Positions 7,035 through 11,413 of a stretch of DNA of 11,413 nucleotides are shown here, piece by piece (the stretch's first letter is position 1; every line of letters starts with the position of its first letter). The stretch is from Candidatus Cloacimonas sp. 4484_140. GTDB taxonomy: Bacteria > Cloacimonadota > Cloacimonadia > JGIOTU-2. Made by a program: the position numbers and the translations under genes. The stretch covers positions 1 to 11,413 of the forward strand of contig MVCT01000035.1 of assembly GCA_002049945.1 (NCBI GenBank), written 5' to 3'. The notes below the pieces were generated by a model. The model was given only the letters and a program-made list of their open reading frames with translations. It did no database searches and was not told the DNA's origin.

Positions 7035-7075
7035 GGGAGGTATAATTTCTTGACTTATACCTCCCTGATTTTTCA
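7035..7075 (+). terminator. Intrinsic terminator after the pilin-like gene
   Basis: Arms GGGAGGTATAA (7035-7045) and TTATACCTCCC (7055-7065) form a perfect 11-bp stem with a 9-nt loop, followed by TGATTTTTC. It stands 28 nt after the pilin stop and 12 nt before the next start codon, so it should end most pilin transcripts and allow only partial read-through into the assembly genes. Confidence 0.85.
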
Positions 7076-7086
7076 TACTTCTTATC

Positions 7087-8439
7087 ATGTTAAAAGAATT
7101 TCGCTACACAGGAATCAATCAAGCTGGTAATCCTGTGCAAGGCGTTGTTCTTGCTCATAACAAATCAAAAGCAAAAAAATTAATTCACGACATTGAAAGC
7201 AAGCAAAGTATTTCGGTTAATCAAATTGATCAAAAAAGCAATTATATCTACAAGATAAAACTACCAAGTGGAAAGAAGGTAAAGGGAAAACAAGCGGCTT
7301 TTTCCAAGCAGGAGCTTGCACAAGCTCTATCCAGATTTGGATATGCAAATGCAAAGATCGGACCTGTCATTTTTGACTTTCAATCAAAACCATCCTTCTC
7401 AAGTATTCTTATGTTTGTTAATCTCAGTTCATTCCTGCTGAAAGAGCAGATGAGCTACGACAAGATCCTTCGTATGCTTGCAGATGAAGAAACAAATCCC
7501 ACGCTTAAATCCACACTGAAGAAGATCGAAAGCGAACTCAAGAAGGGAAAGGAAGGTACGGAAGTTTTCAACCGATATGCAGATGTGTTCGGCAAATTTC
7601 CTGCTTATATGCTTGGTCTTGCTACTAAAAGTGGTAATATGGCAGAAGTGTATGATGCTACTGCAAAATTTATGGAACGGGATATGGAGTATAAAAAAAG
7701 TCTTCGCCAGGCATTAATGACGCCAATGTTCACAGTTATTGCGATGATAGCAGCAGTATTATACTATATTATTTCAATATTCCCTTCTACTGCAGAACTT
7801 TTCATTAAGTCCGGAATTGAAGTCCCAAAACTCACTGCTGCAACCCTGCAGATGAGCGATTTTTTTGGTGCTAACTGGTGGTGGATGGCATTAGTATTTA
7901 TTATCCCGATCATCATATTAACCATATGGTGGCGCACACATAGTGGACGTGTATGGCGAGATAGGGTGATCATCAAACTCCCGATTATTGGCAAGCTCTT
8001 GCATAAATCAAGTATTGAGATTTTCTGCCGTGTCTTTGCGGCTATTTATTCCGGTGCCGAAAACAATATCGAAACAATTCAAGCTTCGGCAGAGGCATGC
8101 AGAAATGCATACATGGAAAAAAATATAAAAGAAATAACTATTCCCCTGATGCTGAAAGAAGGTATGTCCCTCGTGCCTGCGCTTGCTGCAGCAAAGGTAT
8201 TTAATCAGACAACATTAAGTAGATTTAAAGCAGGTTCTGAAACCGGTAATGTGCTCACTTCAGCTCAGCAAATCGCAAAATTTTATGAAAAAGAAACAAC
8301 TTATAAAATGCAGAATTTAATTTCATCTATCCAAACGCTCATTGGGGCATTTATAGGTATTGTCATAACTGCATTAACCATTGTTTCTGCGGAAATCGCA
8401 ACTGTTTCACCCAAAACACCTGGTATGCATGGTATGTAG
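7087..8439 (+). CDS. pilC: PilC/GspF-type inner-membrane platform protein
   Basis: The 450-aa length is near the usual size (about 400-410) with a modest extension. The N-terminus (FRYTGINQAGNPVQGVVLAH) is the typical PilC opening motif. Two T2SSF repeats follow, at about residues 105-235 and 305-435, each ending in a family signature (KSGNMAEVYDATAKFME at 181-197; GSETGNVLTSAQQIAKFYEKE split across 383-403). Predicted membrane helices lie near 214-233, 265-282 and 412-436. In type IV pilus and type II secretion systems this protein sits in the inner membrane, contacts the assembly ATPase and moves subunits into the filament. The ATG has no SD; the nearest purine-rich run, GGGGAGG, is 47 nt upstream and locked in the terminator stem. 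The next gene starts 19 nt after the stop. It could equally be named gspF; the choice of a pilus name rests on context. Confidence 0.93.
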   Translation: MLKEFRYTGINQAGNPVQGVVLAHNKSKAKKLIHDIESKQSISVNQIDQKSNYIYKIKLPSGKKVKGKQAAFSKQELAQALSRFGYANAKIGPVIFDFQSKPSFSSILMFVNLSSFLLKEQMSYDKILRMLADEETNPTLKSTLKKIESELKKGKEGTEVFNRYADVFGKFPAYMLGLATKSGNMAEVYDATAKFMERDMEYKKSLRQALMTPMFTVIAMIAAVLYYIISIFPSTAELFIKSGIEVPKLTAATLQMSDFFGANWWWMALVFIIPIIILTIWWRTHSGRVWRDRVIIKLPIIGKLLHKSSIEIFCRVFAAIYSGAENNIETIQASAEACRNAYMEKNIKEITIPLMLKEGMSLVPALAAAKVFNQTTLSRFKAGSETGNVLTSAQQIAKFYEKETTYKMQNLISSIQTLIGAFIGIVITALTIVSAEIATVSPKTPGMHGM

Positions 8440-8445
8440 ATAATC

Positions 8446-8450
8446 AAGGA
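8446..8450 (+). promoter_or_regulatory. Ribosome binding site of the assembly ATPase gene
   Basis: AAGGA lies eight nt before the ATG at 8459 and supports that start. The resulting N-terminus places the MshEN motif at residue 6, as usual for the family. Confidence 0.6.
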
Positions 8451-8458
8451 AAATATAT

Positions 8459-10243
8459 ATGTTAGGTAAATCTCGATTAGGAAAATTACTTGTTGAAAAG
8501 GGAATCGTTGATAAAGACACTCTTAACAAGGCGCTTATTATTCAGGCAGATGAGGACCCTTACAACCCCAGAAAATTAGAAGACATTCTTGTTACTGACC
8601 TAAGGGTAAAGCATGATGATGTGTATGGACTGCTTGCTGACCTTTATGCATTTCGAAAAGTAGATATTAATGTAGATAAAATTGACCAAACACAGATCAA
8701 ACATACCAGAGATATCATTTCAAAATTCCCCGATGATCTGAAAAGAGAATTGCTCTATAAAAAGGTGCTTCCCTATCAAATCGCACAGGGGCGTCGAACC
8801 ACCCTGATTCTTCTCGCGGCTGATCCGACTGATAAGATCGTCGAGAAAATCCCCCTAAATACTGAATTTAAAAAATACGAGGTTGCCTATTGTCCGCTCT
8901 CTACTATTGAAGAACTTATCAATCTCATTGCTCCTCAGAAGAATGAATTCTTAGAACTCCTCAGCGAAGCAGGCGAGCAGATCGAGGAAGTAAAAGAAGA
9001 GGGTGAGGAAGAGAGCGTCGATGAATATGCTCTTGATGACGAGATCAATAAGAGCTTACTTGTCAACCTCTTTGAGGGTAGTCTTATTGAAGCTGTTAGA
9101 AAGGGTGCCAGTGACATTCATATCGTACCATATCAACGCTCAAATGTAGATTTTCTCTTCCGGCTGGACGGCAAACTTCACCAATGGCACCGTCAGGAAA
9201 AAACCTCTCCAGAAGCAATTGCAGCAGTTGTAAAAGACAGGACTAGCGGTATAGACAGATTTGAAAGAGATAATGCACAGGATGGTTTTGCACAGCGTAT
9301 AGTTGATGGCTATTTAATCCGATTTCGTATTTCTGTTCTTCCAATTATCTCTGCTGAGTACGAACGCCGCTTTGAAAGTATCGTGATCCGTGTTATTGAC
9401 GATAGAAATGTCATTACAGACCTTCAAAAATTGGGTCTACAAAAACAGGCAGAATCGGATTTCTTAAAAGCAGTTAATAAATCCAGAGGTATAATCTTGC
9501 TTACTGGTCCCACGGGGAGTGGTAAAAGCACCACTCTCATGGCAGCGCTTCATCATGTGATCGATCCTTCAAAAAATGTGCTCACCTGCGAAGACCCTGT
9601 CGAGTATGTTATCAAGGGGGCTAGACAATTAAAGATCAGCGCGAAGCTGACATTTGATCAGGCAATTCGCTCAATCCTTCGTCACGACCCGGATATTGTA
9701 ATGGTCGGTGAGATACGTGATAAGATCACTGCGGATGTAGCAGTAAAACTCGCAAATACAGGGCACCTTACATTCTCTACTCTGCACACAAATGATGCCC
9801 CGAGTGCGATATCCCGTTTGTATAAAATGGGTGTCGAGCCCTTCCTTCTTGCCTATGCAATGAATATCATTATTGCACAACGTCTCGTTCGAAAACTCTG
9901 TCCCAAATGCAGGCGTCCACTTTCACGGGATAAATACAAAGTAGCTCTCGAACTGGGTCTCACAGAACAAGATCTGAAAAAGGGTTTAGTCTATGAAGCA
10001 GGTCCCGGCTGCAAAAAATGCATGAACGGCTATAAAGGGCGTGTGAACATCTGCGAAGCCCTCTATTTCACAGATGAGATCAGAAAATCGATCGTGGAAT
10101 CCGGCGTAGAGATCGACGAAGACAAAATCCGCAAAATTGCAGAAAGTCAAGGCATGCTATCACTTCTCGAATCTGGATTGGATAGAATCCGCAAAGGTCT
10201 TACCTCTGTTTCTGAAGTGTCCTACGCGACATCTGAAGGATAG
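8459..10243 (+). CDS. pilB: PilB/GspE-type assembly ATPase with N-terminal MshEN domain
   Basis: The 594-aa protein is the cytoplasmic hexameric motor that powers filament assembly. The MshEN/T2SSE_N domain starts at once: residues 6-29 run R-L-G-K-L-L-V...G15...L22...L26...Q29, matching the c-di-GMP-binding 24-residue pattern. The second copy (KLEDILVTDLRVKHDDVYGL, about 39-58) is degenerate. A second N-terminal domain begins near residue 200 (LFEGSLIEAVRKGASDIHI). The motor domain has Walker A GPTGSGKST (350-358), the Asp box LTCEDPVEY, Walker B DPDIVMVGEIRD (about 409-420) and the His box GHLTFSTLHTND. The zinc tetracysteine is CPKC (481-484) plus CKKC (518-521). These features mark an assembly rather than a retraction (PilT) ATPase. 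It lies 19 nt after pilC and 2 nt before the next small gene, so it is clearly in the same operon. gspE is the alternative name. Confidence 0.95.
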   Translation: MLGKSRLGKLLVEKGIVDKDTLNKALIIQADEDPYNPRKLEDILVTDLRVKHDDVYGLLADLYAFRKVDINVDKIDQTQIKHTRDIISKFPDDLKRELLYKKVLPYQIAQGRRTTLILLAADPTDKIVEKIPLNTEFKKYEVAYCPLSTIEELINLIAPQKNEFLELLSEAGEQIEEVKEEGEEESVDEYALDDEINKSLLVNLFEGSLIEAVRKGASDIHIVPYQRSNVDFLFRLDGKLHQWHRQEKTSPEAIAAVVKDRTSGIDRFERDNAQDGFAQRIVDGYLIRFRISVLPIISAEYERRFESIVIRVIDDRNVITDLQKLGLQKQAESDFLKAVNKSRGIILLTGPTGSGKSTTLMAALHHVIDPSKNVLTCEDPVEYVIKGARQLKISAKLTFDQAIRSILRHDPDIVMVGEIRDKITADVAVKLANTGHLTFSTLHTNDAPSAISRLYKMGVEPFLLAYAMNIIIAQRLVRKLCPKCRRPLSRDKYKVALELGLTEQDLKKGLVYEAGPGCKKCMNGYKGRVNICEALYFTDEIRKSIVESGVEIDEDKIRKIAESQGMLSLLESGLDRIRKGLTSVSEVSYATSEG

Positions 10244-10245
10244 TA

Positions 10246-10680
10246 ATGACATACGGACAAATATTTCTTATTCTACTTGCTATGGTTCTGTTTTCAACCA
10301 TCTATCTGACTACCTACAACAGTCTCTTTGATCAAGCTGACCTTGCATATAAAGGAATGTATCTTTTGAACGGACAGAAAATCATTGATAAATATTTTCA
10401 GGAGATCGAAGCAAATATCTTAGGTGAGATCATTGTCTTTGATTCACTTCAGTCGATCTATAACGGTCTATCAGATTCTCTAACTGTATCGGATGTTGTT
10501 TATCATGTGAACATTTCGACAACTCCCTGCACCCGAACCGGCGCTGATACGACCACTGCCACACCTGAGTTTATTAGAGTGGACATGAGTTCTTGGGCTC
10601 TTCGTTCGGACGGAGACACACTCTGGATAGGCATGCCGGAATCACCGATAAGTAAAGTATTTGTGGATCTATATTATTAA
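10246..10680 (+). CDS. Small single-pass pseudopilin-like protein 1
   Basis: I do not recognise this 144-aa protein by sequence. It starts with MTYGQIFLILLAMVLFSTIY, one hydrophobic helix with no preceding leader. The start aligns with that of the major pilin-like protein (shared Q5, I6, L8, I9, L11). An amphipathic stretch and an outer domain ending DLYY follow, with one Cys and a Thr-rich loop near residues 90-105. Size, topology and position directly behind the assembly ATPase (2-nt gap) suggest a minor pilin or pseudopilin. GAAGGA at 10235-10240, inside the end of the ATPase gene, serves as the SD. There is no prepilin peptidase site of the G|FxxxE type. A membrane-anchored accessory protein is the alternative. 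Confidence 0.72.
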   Translation: MTYGQIFLILLAMVLFSTIYLTTYNSLFDQADLAYKGMYLLNGQKIIDKYFQEIEANILGEIIVFDSLQSIYNGLSDSLTVSDVVYHVNISTTPCTRTGADTTTATPEFIRVDMSSWALRSDGDTLWIGMPESPISKVFVDLYY

Positions 10681-10682
10681 TT

Positions 10683-11231
10683 ATGGCTGCTATATTAGAA
10701 GCAATCGGAGCAACGATAATTGGTGGAATTTTCATTCTAACCATGATCACCTCAATAATCAATATTCATGCTGTCGGTGTTAATATAAACCAGCAAATAG
10801 AGCTGGTTGAGATCTCTGAAGATGTCGTTTCTGTGGTAGAGACTTATCTTTCTCTCGTAGGTGCCGGTGTTGCAGATTCTGCGATCATATCAACTCAAGA
10901 TACATTATTTACATACTCATATGCTGATAGTGTAGGTGGTACCAGACATATTGTTAATATGGAGCAGGAGAATATAAACAATAGTAAACAGCTCTCCGTT
11001 TATGTAGATGGAAACACTACGCCTGTTCTCGGTCCATTTGAATTATCTGATTTTGGCATTCAATTCACCTATTATGATGCTAATGATAACACCAATCCCG
11101 CAGATTCTCTTGTGCGGTACGTTCAAATGATTTTGGAATTTCAGTATGATACTTTTCGAGACGACATCGATAAAAGATATATACGGCATCGGATTCAGAT
11201 CTGGAAGTATTTTAAGAACCTATATTTATAA
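10683..11231 (+). CDS. Small single-pass pseudopilin-like protein 2 (PilW/GspJ-like shape)
   Basis: The 182-aa protein has one N-terminal hydrophobic helix (about residues 8-30, GATIIGGIFILTMITSIIN) followed by an outer domain. The C-terminal part has a pattern seen in PilW/GspJ-type minor pilins: a strand reading FGIQFTYYDAND, then an acidic loop, then VRYVQMILEFQY. These proteins commonly form the filament tip complex, so a minor-pilin role is likely by shape and context, though no family motif confirms it. No prepilin cleavage site is present. It starts 2 nt after the previous stop with no clear SD, which suggests translational coupling. The end (YIRHRIQIWKYFKNLYL) is basic and aromatic. 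Confidence 0.72.
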   Translation: MAAILEAIGATIIGGIFILTMITSIINIHAVGVNINQQIELVEISEDVVSVVETYLSLVGAGVADSAIISTQDTLFTYSYADSVGGTRHIVNMEQENINNSKQLSVYVDGNTTPVLGPFELSDFGIQFTYYDANDNTNPADSLVRYVQMILEFQYDTFRDDIDKRYIRHRIQIWKYFKNLYL

Positions 11232-11310
11232 AATATTATGATTAATATTAAAAGTATTGACAAAAAGGCAATTTTGGATGTTTTTTGTTGTAAGAACAAA
11301 AGTTTTAAAT

Positions 11311-11316
11311 AGGAGG
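11311..11316 (+). promoter_or_regulatory. Strong ribosome binding site of the 3'-most pilin-like gene
   Basis: AGGAGG lies five nt before the ATG at 11322 in the context TAGGAGGTGCCCATGGG, matching the module before the major pilin-like gene except for one base. A small AT-rich stem (TTTTGTT 11283-11289 with AACAAAA 11295-11301) precedes it. No convincing promoter was found in the 90-bp gap. Confidence 0.85.
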
Positions 11317-11321
11317 TGCCC

Positions 11322-11413
11322 ATGGGCAAAGCAATTTTAATAATGATATTGCTCCTTGCAGTAATAGTCGTTGTTGCCTCTGTTACTCTTTCGGTTGAAC
11401 GAAAAGCAGATGT
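11322..11413 (+). CDS. Start of another leaderless pilin-like gene, 3' end cut by window edge
   Basis: Only the first 30 codons are present. They encode MGKAILIMILLLAVIVVVAS followed by VTLSVERKAD: a single hydrophobic helix from residue 4 that turns polar after about residue 24. Like the major subunit, it starts Met-Gly and has the same strong SD module, and it lacks a classical prepilin leader. It lies 90 nt after pseudopilin-like gene 2. Position and layout suggest a further pilin or pseudopilin, but the outer domain is not visible, so any short membrane protein remains possible. Confidence 0.65.
   Translation, partial: MGKAILIMILLLAVIVVVASVTLSVERKAD

Noticed and set aside
7050..7079. Sigma70-type promoter (TTGACT, 18-bp spacer, CATACT) before pilC
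   Set aside because: The -35 lies in the terminator loop and stem, the -10 is poor, and transcription would begin at the start codon itself.
11257..11262. TTGACA as a sigma70-type -35 box before the last gene
   Set aside because: No -10-like hexamer occurs 16-18 bp downstream; that stretch is a T run.
11276..11289. Second sigma54 promoter (TTGGATGTTTTTTGTTG) before the last gene
   Set aside because: The GG to -12 spacing is one base short of the strict sigma54 spacing, and the CAC of the -24 box is missing.
1..11413. CRISPR arrays, tRNA/rRNA genes, insertion sequences, integrase or attachment sites
   Set aside because: No spaced direct repeats, cloverleaf sequence, transposase motif or flanking duplication was seen on either strand by eye.

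Overview
The window is an AT-rich bacterial segment in which every convincing gene lies on the + strand. It carries a sigma54-type two-component system, a glycosyltransferase-like membrane/TPR gene pair, and the core of a type IV pilus/type II secretion-like (T4P/T2SS) machine. The main pilin-like protein begins directly with a hydrophobic helix and carries an SHGGGGRAF element. Together with scarce Shine-Dalgarno (SD) sequences, this suggests an uncultured member of the FCB superphylum (Cloacimonadota, Marinimicrobia or Ignavibacteria-like). That placement is a recollection-based inference, not a search result.

Left part (1-6333): a histidine kinase cut by the 5' window edge is followed after 18 nt by an NtrC-family sigma54 activator. 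After 11 nt come two tandem, mutually homologous multi-pass proteins with C-terminal TPRs. They resemble the GT-C/TMTC type of O-mannosyltransferase-like proteins. The first copy (2483-4019) is broken: relative to its neighbour it lacks roughly 17 codons near 3040-3060 and changes frame there. The second (4021-6333) is intact, with ten TPRs. These genes are tightly spaced and probably co-transcribed.

Middle (6334-6583): a 250-bp regulatory region holds a good sigma54 -24/-12 promoter (6493-6509), a near-perfect palindrome about 130 bp upstream of the predicted start site (candidate activator site), and a strong SD ahead of the pilin-like gene.

Right part (6584-11413): the gene order is major pilin-like protein, a strong intrinsic terminator, a PilC/GspF platform protein, a PilB/GspE assembly ATPase with an MshEN (c-di-GMP-type) motif, two small single-pass pseudopilin-like proteins, and the start of another pilin-like gene cut by the 3' edge. 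None of the four pilin-like proteins has a classical prepilin leader.

Working model (inference): the kinase and activator switch on the pilin promoter through sigma54. The terminator after the pilin gene lets pilin mRNA exceed that of the assembly genes. The ATPase and platform protein polymerise the pilin-like subunits, and the intact TMTC-like protein may O-glycosylate the Ser/Thr-rich pilin or another envelope protein. No PilT, PilD, PilM/N/O or secretin gene is present in the window.
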